Positions 42,601 through 53,400 of a DNA stretch of 64,000 bases are shown here, in pieces. Origin of the DNA: Betaproteobacteria bacterium HGW-Betaproteobacteria-7 (GTDB lineage: Bacteria > Pseudomonadota > Gammaproteobacteria > Burkholderiales > Rhodocyclaceae); the NCBI GenBank assembly GCA_002840765.1, contig PHCE01000008.1, forward strand, positions 62,001-126,000. Direction: 5' to 3'. The notes beneath the pieces are model-generated. The model was not told the DNA's origin. It worked only from the letters and a program-made list of their open reading frames with translations, and ran no database searches. Positions within the stretch are counted from its first letter, which is position 1. Each line of letters starts with the position of its first letter. A program made the position numbers and the translations under genes.

Positions 42601-44387
42601 TCGCAAGCCTGCGGCATGAAGCGGGCAGCTCCGCTTCATGGGTTCGCCACTACAGCACGCAGCCTGACAGCAACCGGCTCCACCAGACCTGGTTTGGTAG
42701 CCAAGCTGCGGATGCGGTGACTTACCGCCATGACCGCCACGGCAACATGCTGAACCTCAACCGCCTCGCTATCGATGCGCCGCCGCCCATCGTCAGTGAT
42801 GAGCAATGGGGGCGCCAGATCCGCTGGGATTGGCGCGACATGATCCGGCAATTCGATGCTATCGGTGGCGGCACCGCCAACTATCACTACGGCATCGACA
42901 AGCAGCGCACGCGCAAATACATCGAACGCATCGGCGGCGAAGTCGCCGACCGCATCTACCTCGACGGCTACGAGCTCTACCGGCGCACGAATGCGCTGGG
43001 CGAGGAACTCGAAGTCATCGAATCGCACCACCTGTTCGAAGGCGAGCAACGAATACTGCTGGTCGACGACGTCATCGCCGTCCGCGCGGCGTCACAACCC
43101 GGGCCGAACGGCCAGGGCATCCGCGAGCAGACCCTGTTCCGCTACCAGTACGGCAACCACCTCGGATCGGTCGGCCTTGAATTGGATGAATCGGGCCAGA
43201 TCATTTCCTACGAGGAATTCCACCCTTATGGAACGAGTGCCTACCGGTCGATCAACGCCGCGCTGGAAGTGCCGCCCAAACGCTACCGATATACCGGGAT
43301 GGAGCGGGATGAGGAGAACGGGCTGGGGTATCACGGCGCGCGATACTACGTGCCTTGGTTGATGCGGTGGTCCAGCAGCGATCCGTTGGGCATCAAGGAT
43401 GGTACCAATCTCTATCGCTATGCCGCTAACAGCCCCACCCGCCATATCGATCGGACGGGAACCCAGGCGGCGCCCGTGAGCGAGGATGCGCAACGATCCC
43501 GAGCTGGCCCGCTGATGCGCATGATGCAAATTGTGGATCAGGAAGAACGCATCGCGGCACAGCGAGCGCAAGAGGCGAAAATGGCCGCCGAGGCCAAGGG
43601 GCAGGAAAGTGCAGGTGATTTAGGTGCCTTATTGCATGGCAGACAGCAGGAGAACGCGGCACGGGGTGAGGGTGGAATAGGCTATGGCGTCGTGTGGTTA
43701 TACGAGCGGGTTAAAGGCAGTAAAAACCCTAGATTAGCTGCCGATAAACTCGCGAAGGATCTGGAAAAGAGAGGCCTTCACCCTGTTTCGTGCCTGACTG
43801 CCCTTGAGGAGACCCTTCCTGGCTATGCCGCCGCTGTTGGGAAAGTGGAGGAGCTAAATGCCGCCGTCGCCAAAGCCAAGGATGCGCGGGGTACTGGTGA
43901 TCAGGCGGTATATGGCGGACGCGGCACCGTCCTTCTTGAAGAACTTCGCAAGAATCTGGGATTCACGACGATCCATGTTGATGGTTCTCCCAAGGGTAAG
44001 TATTGGAACAAGGAAAACTACACCTCGGACAGGAATACCAGAAAGAGTGGCACCGTGCCGAATCGAGCGGCAACTGTGACGGGCGCGGACAGCAATACCG
44101 ACATTGACGTGCGTGTGCAAATCGATGATTTCGTAAAACTCGGCAAAAACATGCCGAAGGAAGAGCGCGATTTGTTTGAGCAGTTGAAAAAATTGCCGTT
44201 TGCTGTCGGGATTGCTGACTCGGGGTTCCACACATTCGCTATTTCATATGGCAAGGTAATTGAAATCCACTGGGACAAGGGCCCCAAGTCCCGTGGCCTG
44301 ACGAGTTCTACGACGCTTAAAAGCTTTCTCGGAAAGTGGGGGTCGGTTGTGATTGCAGTGCCGCCTTCCGGGTTACGGTCGCCGTAG
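36627..44387 (+). CDS. Fused Tc toxin TcB-TcC component (SpvB / TcdB-mid / RHS cage with C-terminal toxin)
   Basis: A 2586-residue protein combining TcB and TcC, normally two genes. Order: SpvB domain (about 20-290; GIGEKFAANPVNGTGSMSVP, LTYDSGAGNGPFGLGW); FG-GAP-rich beta-propeller that docks to TcA (about 430-710; VDLTGDGRADALI, LADMSGDGLTDLVRI, VCYWPNLGYGHFG); TcdB-mid domains (about 720-1000; TGVCNNLGAQTRIEYTPST, EREFRGFGRVEQ). RHS/YD-repeats follow (about 1250-2230), forming the shell that holds the toxin. The RHS core ends at about 2279 (LGYHGARYYVPWLMRW, SSDPLGIKDGTNLYRYA, SPTRHIDRTG), the region of the TcC aspartic autoprotease. The last 307 residues are the variable toxin. Fusion keeps the B:C ratio at 1:1. 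TcA lies 96 bases downstream. Confidence 0.93.
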   Translation: MQAQTSNKVGQGEAGAAPFLTRAPALSLPKGGGAIKGIGEKFAANPVNGTGSMSVPIATAPGRGGFAPELALTYDSGAGNGPFGLGWSLSLPSISRKTEKGLPRYRDVEASDVFILSGAEDLVPTGEIAQGVVVYGKLYDIASFRPRVEGLFARIERWTEGDHPEAVFWRTISRDNVTSWYGRSADSCVADPANPARIFQWLICQRHDDKGNVIDYRYVADDPDELERDQVWERNRTRQQHMGYRYPSEILYGNRYPFLPNLEATGMWPQVPPDEWFFRTIFDYGDPRAPVSPARSEEVLRGRPMQRLDVFSNYRAGFDLRCHRLCWRILTYHCFEALTPSSMLVRATEFGYRDVDEASLRAPRAGGYATLATVTQRAYEFADNAYRDRALPPIAFTYSQADVVGAPKVIVAEALANLPVGTQGAGYQWVDLDGEGLSGVLHEQQGGWYYKPNRGNGEFGAQRLVAPLPSLALGASSRHQFLDLAGDGSVDVVDFAGPAPGFYERDSAAGWRRHVPFANLPNIDWSDANLRFVDLTGDGRADALITEDEVLTWHASLGEAGFGHADSKHQSADENEAPRLLFSESGQSVFLADMSGDGLTDLVRIRNGEVCYWPNLGYGHFGRKVILGNSPRFDHPEHFDPRRIRLADTDGSGPVDIIYLGRDGASLFFNRSGNRLSDPLPIALPVATENLPAVQVADLLGNGTACLVWNSHLPGDTAAPVRYIDLMGGQKPHLLTGVCNNLGAQTRIEYTPSTHFYLEDLAAGQPWVTRLPFPVHCVSRVEVTDAWRGTTFTSLYRYHHGHFDGVEREFRGFGRVEQIDIEAFRDPLVDQAPVKTVTWYQTGAALDRQRILGQFQSEYFPQRYAARLELLANSGAFVERALPEPDLSAQLEHDEWREALRACKGMLLRQEIYELEPGSLREAKLYSIASHNCRIQCLQPRGNRRHGVFLVTESEVLTYHHELPIPAGVAPLVPDPRIAQRITLRHDAFGNPLQLVSIGYPRWRRGTFGYLPAPDLIAEVQAETHMAYTEMAYTQALAVDRSGQPFLPQAATVLRHYRLSLACETLTYELAGLPKADGFYHAPDDFAQVILGARYGALPGAPSTALPVPVKPYHVALARDELAMRLVEQVRSIYFDDASDSAPPTQALGFARHGPRGLKYQDYKLALTDSLLVAVLGDKLDWATGATPAERCRDVLDDAGRSGYVRGSEPQLQGSADQYWMRSGIVGFAADAYRHFFLPERYSDPFGAVTTLTYDPLDLFVASQVDHLENRTKVIGFDFRLLAPTEIVDANGNHAEVAYDTLGLPIALATKGKCRNGICEADDLAAFRADYRLRNPDPLAVQAFCSAPQMDEGAARSWLAGATRRFVYHFGDRQGLWTQQMPGSTSIVREQHRSGVSPLQVSLECSDGLGQVLMKKVQAEPDPDDVAANPPLRWIVNGLTVLNNKGKPVQQYEPAFVTDFGFEWPRANGVSTITRYDGAGRVVRVDNPDGTYSRVDISPWLIRQFDANDTVLETGNRWYADCTAVGAAPGLQRAAAFAARHANTPAELHLDSLGREVVAIAHNRTPDGAGNWQDARYLTYTKLDAEGKPLWIVDARGNKVMQYVSPAAATHTTLFDAAADWRSAYDLPADAVPCYDIAGNLLYQHSMDAGDRWLLNDAAGKPMFAWDSNDQGPGSLSQGRLLRTGYDRLHRPVALWLTIGQTPPALVETFAYGDTQGQTPAALAALQAANLIGQAVEHRDPGGRATVERVDLSGQAAHVTRRLLRPHAENAAGIIDWLAGDSLLEAAAETFHQLTEHDALGRMTKLFNWHRPSVPRMAIYIPRYNRRGLLASEGLITRATAYDAPTDNAPPAIRAIAYNAKGQQEKRVLGNHTTTSYAYDPRTFRLIRLSTQRGDGKAVQKLAYVYDPVGNVTHVRDEAHETVWTRNAEIRPEHDYTYDALYRLIEASGRENSNAPAPPSRSEGRWPRGGIPDSHLPRNYTQRYAYDPVGNFASLRHEAGSSASWVRHYSTQPDSNRLHQTWFGSQAADAVTYRHDRHGNMLNLNRLAIDAPPPIVSDEQWGRQIRWDWRDMIRQFDAIGGGTANYHYGIDKQRTRKYIERIGGEVADRIYLDGYELYRRTNALGEELEVIESHHLFEGEQRILLVDDVIAVRAASQPGPNGQGIREQTLFRYQYGNHLGSVGLELDESGQIISYEEFHPYGTSAYRSINAALEVPPKRYRYTGMERDEENGLGYHGARYYVPWLMRWSSSDPLGIKDGTNLYRYAANSPTRHIDRTGTQAAPVSEDAQRSRAGPLMRMMQIVDQEERIAAQRAQEAKMAAEAKGQESAGDLGALLHGRQQENAARGEGGIGYGVVWLYERVKGSKNPRLAADKLAKDLEKRGLHPVSCLTALEETLPGYAAAVGKVEELNAAVAKAKDARGTGDQAVYGGRGTVLLEELRKNLGFTTIHVDGSPKGKYWNKENYTSDRNTRKSGTVPNRAATVTGADSNTDIDVRVQIDDFVKLGKNMPKEERDLFEQLKKLPFAVGIADSGFHTFAISYGKVIEIHWDKGPKSRGLTSSTTLKSFLGKWGSVVIAVPPSGLRSP
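43465..44384 (+). other. Hypervariable C-terminal toxin region of the TcB-TcC protein
   Basis: Residues 2280-2586 after the RHS core share no repeat pattern with the rest. The sequence starts with charged helices (MQIVDQEERIAAQRAQEAKM), then GYGVVWLYERVKGS, HPVSCLTALEETLPGYAA, GFTTIHVDGSPKGKYWNKEN and PFAVGIADSGFHTFAISYG, and ends with IEIHWDKGPKS and GSVVIAVPPSG. C2389, H2535 and the HWD at 2548-2550 fall in an order compatible with a papain-like Cys-His-Asp enzyme, but I recognise no family. Codons rare in the flanking genes (TTA for Leu, AGA for Arg) appear here, for example DLGALLH and NPRLAA, which suggests separate acquisition of the toxin module. Confidence 0.6.
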
Positions 44388-44483
44388 ATTGCTTCTCGAT
44401 GAGGGTGAGCCGTCGCGATCCCTCCAGCCCGGAGCGCCCAGTGTTTTGAACTATCCACGCCAATACATCGGAGAGCAACGAAC

Positions 44484-47400
44484 ATGCAAACCATCAAAGC
44501 AAGCATCGCCCCTGGCGCTCAGAACACCGATGTGGTGAATCTTCAGGCGGCGCTGCGTTGGTTGCATGCGCATGGGGCGTTCAAGACTTACGATCCGCCC
44601 AACGCGCCGACGGCCGAAGCGCTCAAGGCGCTGATCGAGAAACTGGCCGACGAAGAAGCGCGCCAGAGCTTTGGCGAAGCGACGCGCCAGATGGTTATCT
44701 ACTTCCAGATTCAGCAGGCTTTGGGCGATCACCTGGGCGGTGTTATCGAGGAAACCACGGCTACAAGGCTCAATGCCGTGCTCGCCGAATTCGGCGCCTT
44801 CGCCGGCGAGGGGTATCGCGTTTCCGGCAAGGTTCGCGATCGCCTGACCATGACCCCCCGCGCAGGAGTGCGCGTCCTTGCCTACGATCAGGATGTCGGG
44901 CGGGCCAGCCTGTTGGGAGAAACCACGACGGACGCCGAGGGGCGCTATCTCGTCGCGTTTCCGGAAAAGGCCTTTCGCCAAACCGCTGCCGAGCGGGGCG
45001 GACCGGAACTGTTCGTCAGAGCGCTGGATCAGGCGGGGCGCGTGCTGGGCCAGTCGGCGCGGGTGAACAGTGCCGGCATGGCCACCGAACTGGATGTCGA
45101 GTTGGGATCATGGCTCGTTCGCGGGCAGGTGACGGACCCGAGCGGGCAGGGGGCTGGTGGCCTTCGGGTACTGGCGTTCGACCGTGACCTGCGCGCTGAG
45201 CATCTGTTGGGCGAGGCGACTACCGACCGCAACGGTCATTACCTGATCGCCTATGTTCCGGCCGGTTTCGAGGATGCGGAGAGCATGCCCGCGGCGCCCG
45301 ATCTGGTGGTCCGCGTTCATGAGGCCGGTGACGACGGCGTGCTGCTGGCGGAGAGCGCACTGCTATTCAATGCCCAGGCGCTGGAGGTTGTTGATCTGGT
45401 CGTGCCACAGCGCGGCACCAGTGAATTCGAGCAACTAGGCGTGGCGATTGCCCCCTTGCTACGGGGGCAGGGCGCGCTACGACTGGAGCATCATGTGGTC
45501 GCGCCAGCCGAGCGAGGCGATTTGCTGCCGCGCGAACTCGGCACGGATGACGCCCGATTCATCGCCCGTGAAACGGGCCTGGGCATCGAGGCGGTGCAGC
45601 TTTGGGCGGAAAGCGCGGAGCAGCAGCACGAGGCCTTGCAGCTTCTGGAGGCGGCAGGGCAGTCCGCGGCGTGGAATATCTTCAACAGCCACGGCTGGGC
45701 CTTCCTCTTCGGCTGGCGCAAGGCCGGATTCGCCGGAGGATTGAAGGCGCTTCTTAACGCCGGGCCGGATCAGTGGCGCGCCAGCATGCGCCTGGCCGAA
45801 ATGCGCAAATGGGTGGCCCCGTGGCCCCCGGAGGAAAGCCAGTCGCTGCTGGGTGCCTTGGCGCTGTTAGGTGCGTCCGGCCGTTTCGATCCACGCTTTG
45901 CGGCGACGCCCTTGTTGGCAACCATGGGCCGATTTCCGAGCGGCCTGCCGGACGATGTCGCAATCCGGACGCTGTCGCTGTTCGAGGAGAAGGGAGTCGA
46001 CGGCCTCGCCGAATTCGCGGCCATCGCCGATTCGGAACCTGCGCTAGCGCCCGGACTTGTCCGCATGGAGAGAACACTGCGGGTGTTCGATCTGGTCGGT
46101 GGCAATGCGCCACTGATGGAGCCGCTGATGCAGCGACTGGATGCTCAGGGTGCCACCCTGGAGCCGCTGGCAATGATGAGCGGCGGCGACTGGATGGAGA
46201 TGGTTCAGGGTGCCGGCCTGGAAGGTGATGCTGGCCGCGATCAGGCGGCGCTGCTACAGCTCAGAGTCGAGCAGATGCACCCGACGGTCGCGCTTGAGGC
46301 ACGCATCAAGGGCCAGGAGCTGGCCTTTGAAGGTCATGATCCCGGGACCTTGGGATTGCTTATCGACAGCAACCGGGCCGCCGTCGATTTCCTCCTGGCT
46401 GGCGGCGATCTCGATCTGGCGGGCGGCTTTGCCAAAGAATACGGCGGACTGGCCGAACAAATACGCGACCTTGGTCGCTGGGTCAAAGCCGGGGCCGGCT
46501 TTGTTGCCGGGGCCGAGTTCATCCGTGAAGGCTTCAAGTCGCCGGGGCAGATCACGAATTTCGGATCGCGCGTGCTCGACGATATCCTCGGTACGCTGCC
46601 CGCCGTCATCCGCGACTTGATCGTCGGCATGCGGGAAAAATTCAAGCGCGACCTCGGAAGCTACCTGAACATCCAGCCAGACATCCTTGTGCCAGACAAG
46701 AGGCGCTACCCGCCCGACGAGCCCCCCCAGCCGCAGATCGAGCCGGTCACGACGGCGCCGGGTGTTACCGGAGCAAGCATCCGCGGCATGTTTGGCGACA
46801 TCGACGACTGCATCTGCCTCCCCTGCGAGTCCATCCTCGGGCAAAGCGCCTATCTCGTTGATTTGCTGACGCTGCTCCGGCGTGAAGTGGTTCGCCGTCC
46901 GGCGAGTGGCAACTTGTCGATGACGGGCATCGACATTCTTCGTGCCCGCCGACCGGATATCCTCGATCTCGAATTGAGTTGCGCTAACTCGGAAACGCTG
47001 CTGCCGCACATCGATCTGGCGCTGGAGCGCCTGGAATGGCAGGCTGTCAGCGGCAGCCTGGGCTATGGTCACGGCAGCAGCCGCCCCATCGCGCAATGGT
47101 TCACACCGAATGTCGATAGCAACCTGCAGGCTCTGCTGGCGCGCACCTGCAGCGAGCCCATCGGGCCCCTGCAGGCCATGCCCGAACCCGGCAACGCCCG
47201 CCTTTGGCGGATTACCGATGGCCTTCGCATCTGGCGCATGCTGGCGGTCGAGACCCAGGGTATGCCAGCCGGGGAAGCCCGCGCATTTCAGCTGCTTGGC
47301 TTCTCGCTGCGCCGTACGCTCGAAGAGCCGGATCCGCGTTTCGAACCCGCCCATCGTATTCCCGAGGCCTATGCGCTTCTGGCGGGGGCGGCTTACCCGT

Positions 47401-50400
47401 GGTCCCTGCCTTTTGATCGGCAGCACGAGGAGAGCCGTGCCTACCTGAGTCGCCTCAACCTGTCGCGGCGTAAGCTTCTGGCCTTGTTGCCATCGACGAG
47501 TTCGGCCTTGCTGGACGGCGAAACCCTCGATCTGACCCCCGGCGAACGAGGCCTGGTGGAATCGGCGCGGACCGGGGATGCCCTATGGCAGGCCTGGGGA
47601 TTTGCCAACGCTGGCATGATAACGGTCACCGATCCCGTGTCGGCAGAAATGCTTGTCGGTCAAGGGCCGCAGGCTCTCCTGCAGCGCGCCTCCTTCCTCA
47701 TGGCCCGCAGCGGCCTCGGGCTGGCGGAACTGGAGGCGGTACTGGCAACGCGGTTTGTCGGCCGTTACCGACTGACCGAGCGCCATCAGTGCAAAACCAG
47801 CCTGATGCGGGCGGCCCCCCGCCTGGCGGACGACGCGCTTGATCGCCTGTGCCGCTTTGTCCGGCTCTGGCGGAAGCGCCCCGGCTGGACCGCAGAGCTA
47901 CTGGATTCGGCGCTGGAGGCGATGAATGCCATTCCGGCGCCGGCGGCACGCCTGCTGGACCAAGCCGTCATCGCCCAGCTTGCCGCCAGCGAACAGACCA
48001 GCACGGCGCTTGGCGTGCCGCCCGAGTTCGTCCTGGGCCTCCAGGCACCGCTGTCGGCGGTGAATTTGCGGACCGATCCGGACGGCAGACTGGTTACACT
48101 CTTCGAGCATGTCTTCCTCTCCAGCAGGGTCGGTGCCGCCGACCGGGCGGCCTTCGCCCGGGTAGCCGCACCGGGCAACATCGTGGCGGAGCCGATCGCC
48201 GATCATGCAGATGCCATCGGGGCTGCGCTTGGCGTGAGTGCATCGACGGTTGCCGCTATCCTGGCGAGCATGCCGCTCAGCCTGGGGGATCGCCTCAGCC
48301 ACGACGGGCTGACCTGGCTGTATCGACGGCTTTCCCTCGCCCGCGAACTGGGGGTATCGGCAGCGGATCTGGCTGGACTGATCGCCCTGACGGGCGAAAA
48401 TCCCATTGCCGCCGATCTTCCGCCACCGACCGCGAGCATGTCCGATCGGCTGGCCGGATTTGCCCGGCTGGCATCGTTTGCCCGCTTGGCAACGGCGCTC
48501 CTGGAGAGTGGCCTTGACATCGCCCTGGCGACGGACGCCTTGCTACCGGCCGGCCATGCTGCCCGCCCAACTGGCGTTACGCCTGATGGCATCCGCTCCG
48601 ACGGGCAGATCGAGAATGATCTGAAAGCTTTGCGGGCGCGTCTGGCATCGGTTCTGCCAGCGACAACGATGACGCATGAGGCCTTGCGGCAGTACCTAGT
48701 CGAGTCGCTGTCTGCCATCATGGCTGAGGCGACGGCCAGGCAGGTCGTGGCGGCGTTCGCCGAGCCTGTTGCCGTCGCCGAAGCTCATCTGGTCGCCGCG
48801 CTATCGACCGCTGACGGCGATCCTTTCGGTACGTCCCTGATGACGCCCGGCGACGCGACAGCGCTGCTGGTCACTCAGCCCGCGGTGAGCGAGGACGAAA
48901 GGCTGCGCAGGACGCTGAATGCCTTGGCCGCACGCACCCGGCGCCAGGTGCTGGTCGATGTCGTCGGTGCCTGGACCAGTACCGATGGCGACACCCTGAC
49001 CAGCTTGCTGAGCGGTACGCTGACGATCGATCCCGAAACCCCGGGCGGGGCGCGGCGCCTGCCGCTGTCGGTCTTTGCCGCCCCGGCCTTCTGGTCCGTC
49101 GCCGCGAGCGCGCCGCTGGAGGCAGCGGTCGTGCTTTGGGTCAGGCGCCTGGACCGCCTGCTTGCCCTGCTCAAGACACCCGGTCCTTCGCTGGGACTGG
49201 CCTGCCTTCCCGGTCGTGACTGGGCCGCGCTGATCCTGCCCACTGGCGCGCCTGGCGGCACGTCGGTATGGCAATCCCTGTCGCCCATTCTCGACCTGCG
49301 TTTGATCGCCGATCCTACGCACATCGCCAGCGACACGCTGCGGGCGCACCTCGCCGCCCTGGCGGATGCGAGCCTGCCGCTCCAACTGGCGCTGAAACCG
49401 CTCGCCGAGCGCTTCAAGCTTTCGCCGGCGGCGCTGCTCGAACTGAGCGCCCACGCCTTCGGCTCGGCTGCGGACCGGACCGCCTTGCGCAATCCTGCGC
49501 TGCTGCGGAAGCTGGCCGACTGGGCCGCGCTGAGCCGCGCGCTCGGTGCCAGCGCCGATCAGCTCGCCGTGCTGGCCGGCACCGATCTGGCGGCAATGCT
49601 CGGTGTCGCCCGTCAGTTACTGGCGGTACGTGTTGGCGCTGCCAACTGGCCGAAGACCCTGCAGGGGATCGCCGATGGCCTGCGGATTCGGCAACGCGAT
49701 GCCCTCGTTGCCTGCCTGGTCGCCCGCGAGGGCTGGCAGCATGGCGACGCGCTGTACGAACAACTGCTGCTCGATCCGCAGGTTCAACCATGCTTCATGA
49801 CCAGCCGGGTCACGCAAGCCGTCGCCGCCGTCCAGTTGCTGGTTCAGCGGATACTCTTCGGCCTTGAACCGGAGGCAATGGCGTCGGATACGCTGCGTCA
49901 GCGCTGGTCGTGGATGCGCAGCTACCGGCTCTGGGAAGCCAACCGCAAGATCTTTCTCTATCCTGAAAACTGGCTGTTCCCGGAGCTCAGGGACGACAAG
50001 TCGCCGGCATTCCGGCAGCTGGAGTCCAGGCTCAGTCAGGGCGAATTGAGCATGGAACGCGCCGGTCAGGCATTTGGCCAGTTCCTCGATGACATTTCCC
50101 GGGGTGCCCAGACCCAGGTCATCAGCGCCTTCGAGGATGTCGACACGCCGCCCAATGCAGCCGGACAGCGGCCATCGCGGCGCGATCTGTATCTCGTGGG
50201 ACGCAGTCCCAACCCTCCCTATCTCTACTACTGGCGGCGCTGCCAGGATTTCGGCAAGCGCTGGATGGAGTGGACGCCCTGGGAGCGTGTCGAGCTCGAT
50301 ATTCAGAGTGACCACGTTACCGCCTTTGTCGCGCAGGGACGCCTGCACCTGGCCTGGCCGGTCATCCAGGAACAAGCCAGCCCGGGGTCGCCGGTGGCTG

Positions 50401-53400
50401 ACAAATGGAAGACCGAACTGGCCTGGTCGCAGTTTGACGGTAGTTCCTGGCGCCAGGTCAGCACCTCGCGCGGCAATGCGCCGGTGGTCGACCGGGTTCC
50501 CTTCGAGGATGTCCGCAGCGCCTTTGCCTTCCGGGCCTACGTGCCGGCGTCGGGTTACCACCCGACCATCTACGCCTACCTCAAAGCCAAGGCGAGCGGC
50601 ACGACGGTCGTTGTCGAAAAGGCACCCGGCGAGGTCAGTGAGGATTTGAGCGCGCCGGCTCACCTCTATGAAGTCGCAGGCATCCCGGAGCTTGCCCGAT
50701 TGATGGCAGCGACCTTCGGGCAGCTCCCGATCGATACGCGCGGTCTCGTCGAGTTCTATCTGGTCAAGACCAATATCAACGATGTGGGCTACAACCTGCT
50801 GAGCATCCGGGATCTGCTGCTGGAGCGACGTCATCTGGAATGGCACCGCTCCGTCCGCAACCTTAACCACATCAGGACCCTGTGGGAGAGCTTCACCTAC
50901 GATGCTGCCAGCCTGAGCGCATTCCTTACCGATTTCAGGATCCATGGCTACAACGGCGGCTCCGTCCATGCCAGCGGAAGCTGGACACTGTGCCCGTACG
51001 TCCAGTTGATGACCGACATCATGGCCAAATGCTCGGGGCTGCAACTCAGCTATCGCGTATGGGTGCAACTGGGAACGAGTGCCACCGATTTGCGTGCGTT
51101 GTCGGCAGCCGATGGCCAATTTCAACTTGCCTACCCGCATCAGTCGACGCCGGTCAGTCTGCGCCCGGCGCCAGATTCGCTTCTGATCCTCAACGGCGGG
51201 CAAACGAATGCGGCCGAAGCGCTGGTCAGCTGGACACCGGCCGGCCGGCAAGCCCTGCCTGCGGATCTCTTGCCGGTCAGTGGGGCGGACGTGGGCAAGC
51301 TGGTCAGGCAGACGCTGCACTTCGTCATCAAGGATCTCACCAATGCCAGCGGTTTCCGGTCGCAGGTACCGCCGAGCAGGCCATATCGGCAATTGCAGCG
51401 CTTCGTCATTCATCCGTCAGGGGTCATGGATTCCGATGCCGGCGACGGCTCCCTGCTGGAAGCGCTGGATGGCAATTCCGACGTCTGGATGGGCGGCCTC
51501 AGGGAGGTGAGCACGGACCTCGCGGGCCAGGCGCTTAGTCCGGCTTTTCCGCTGAACTTGCCCAGAGTCTGGCAAACCCCCCTCGCCGTATTCACGCAGT
51601 CGAATTCCGTTGATCGTTACGAAATCGTCAGTGCGGCAGCATCGGGCAACACGGCCTTGAATCACGCTGGTATCTGGCATTTCGCGGAAGGCAAGGCCAC
51701 CTGCTTCATTGATACCAACGCTGAATCGGCCAGCAGCGGATCGGGCGCCAAAATCGGCCTCTATCCGAATGCCTGGCTGAAAGGGGATCTGCTCTCGCAG
51801 TCCTGGTATGGCGAAGGACGCCTTCCCTCCTGGAGCGGCCAGTCCGACGATTTCGGTTCGGCCGCATTGCCAATCCTGGCCAGTGGCGTCTCGGGGATTC
51901 GTTCGGCCTTGCCGGATGCCGTGAAAAACGGGGGCTGGACATTCGACAACCGGCTACCCAATGCGCTGTATTGGTGGGAGATATGTTTTCACGCGCCGAT
52001 GCTGGTCGCCGATCAGCTGTCCAAGCAGCACCGTTTCGAGGAGGCGGAGCGCTGGTTCAGGATGGTCTTCGACCCGAGCGGGGTTGAACCGGGTCTGCCG
52101 CAGTCTTTCCTGCGTTTTCGGGTGTTCCGCGGACTGCCGCGTGGCCTGTCAGCCGGGCGCGACCTGAAGACCCTGGCCAAGGCGATTGCCGATGGCACCG
52201 CCAATCCCTTCGTCGATTCCATGCAGTCCCTGATTGCCCGCTGGCGCAGCCAGCCCTACCGGCCGTTCGTGATTGCCCGGCAACGCCATGTGGCCTTCCT
52301 CTGGCGAACGGTGTTTTCCTATCTCGATAACCTGCTGGCCTGGGCGGACAACCTGTATCGCCGGGATACCCGCGAGGCGGTCGCCGAAGCCACCCAGCTT
52401 TATGTGCTCGCCGCGCGCATTCTCGGGCCCCGGCCCCGGCAGTCGCCTGCGAAGCGGGACCGGGCGGCCAGCAGTTATCTCGATCTCGAACAGAAGTGGG
52501 ACGATTTTGCCAATGCCTGGTTCGATGCTTCCGGACCCGCGTCTTCCGCCTCGACAGGTGCTTCCAGCACCATGCTGAGCGACCCCCTGGCGCCGGAGCC
52601 GATGGGCTACCTGTTCTTCTGCATTCCGATCAACGACAAGCTGATCTCCTACTGGAACATCGTGCAGGGGCGGCTGTTCAATGTCCGGCACTGTCGGAAC
52701 ATCGATGGAGTCGCACGGCAACTGCCGCTTACCGATGCACCCATCGATCCGGAATTGCTGGCTCGCGCTACGGCGGCCGGGCTGGACATGGAAAGCATCA
52801 TCAGCGGTCTCTATGCGCCGCCGTCGCACTATCGCTATGCGCAACTGGTCGCCCGCGCCCTGGACCTGGCCAACGATGTCAGGGCCTATGGCGCTGCCGT
52901 CCTCTCGGCTCTTGAGAAGCGCGATGCCGAAACCCTGGCCTTGTTGCGCCAGACCAACGAAATCGAACTGCTGAACAGGGTGGTCGAGGTTCGCCAACTG
53001 CAGGTCAGCGAAGCGGAACACAATCTCGCGGCGCTGCGTATTTCGCGTGCGACGGTGGCCGCGCGCTTCGAGCAGATTCAACGCCAGATGGGCAAGACGG
53101 AGAAAGTTGCTCCCGGCGAGCAGGAGTACGTGGGCGAGGATTCCCCGCTGGGTCGTCTGGCCGGTGGTAACGCCCTGTCCAGCAGCAACTGGGGATTGAT
53201 CGTCGAGGAGCAGCGTCAACTCGATGAGCAGAAGCATGCGAGCGTGTGGACTGATGCCGACAGCATTGCCCGTCTGATGTCTTCGGGTTTCAATATCCTT
53301 GCTTCGGCGGCAAACATCACATCAATGAGTGACCCGACCAAAACCTCGGAGTCCCTGGCCAAGGCCTTCACTTCGCTGGGCAGTGCCAGCGGCTCGGTGG

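Noticed and set aside
40300-43460. RHS/YD repeats as a DNA repeat or recombination hot spot
   Set aside because: The repetition is at protein level only; no long identical DNA repeats are apparent by eye.
49617-51413. 598-codon open frame on the minus strand across tcA
   Set aside because: Antisense to a continuous 3433-codon gene with family motifs on both sides; no domain and no ribosome binding site.
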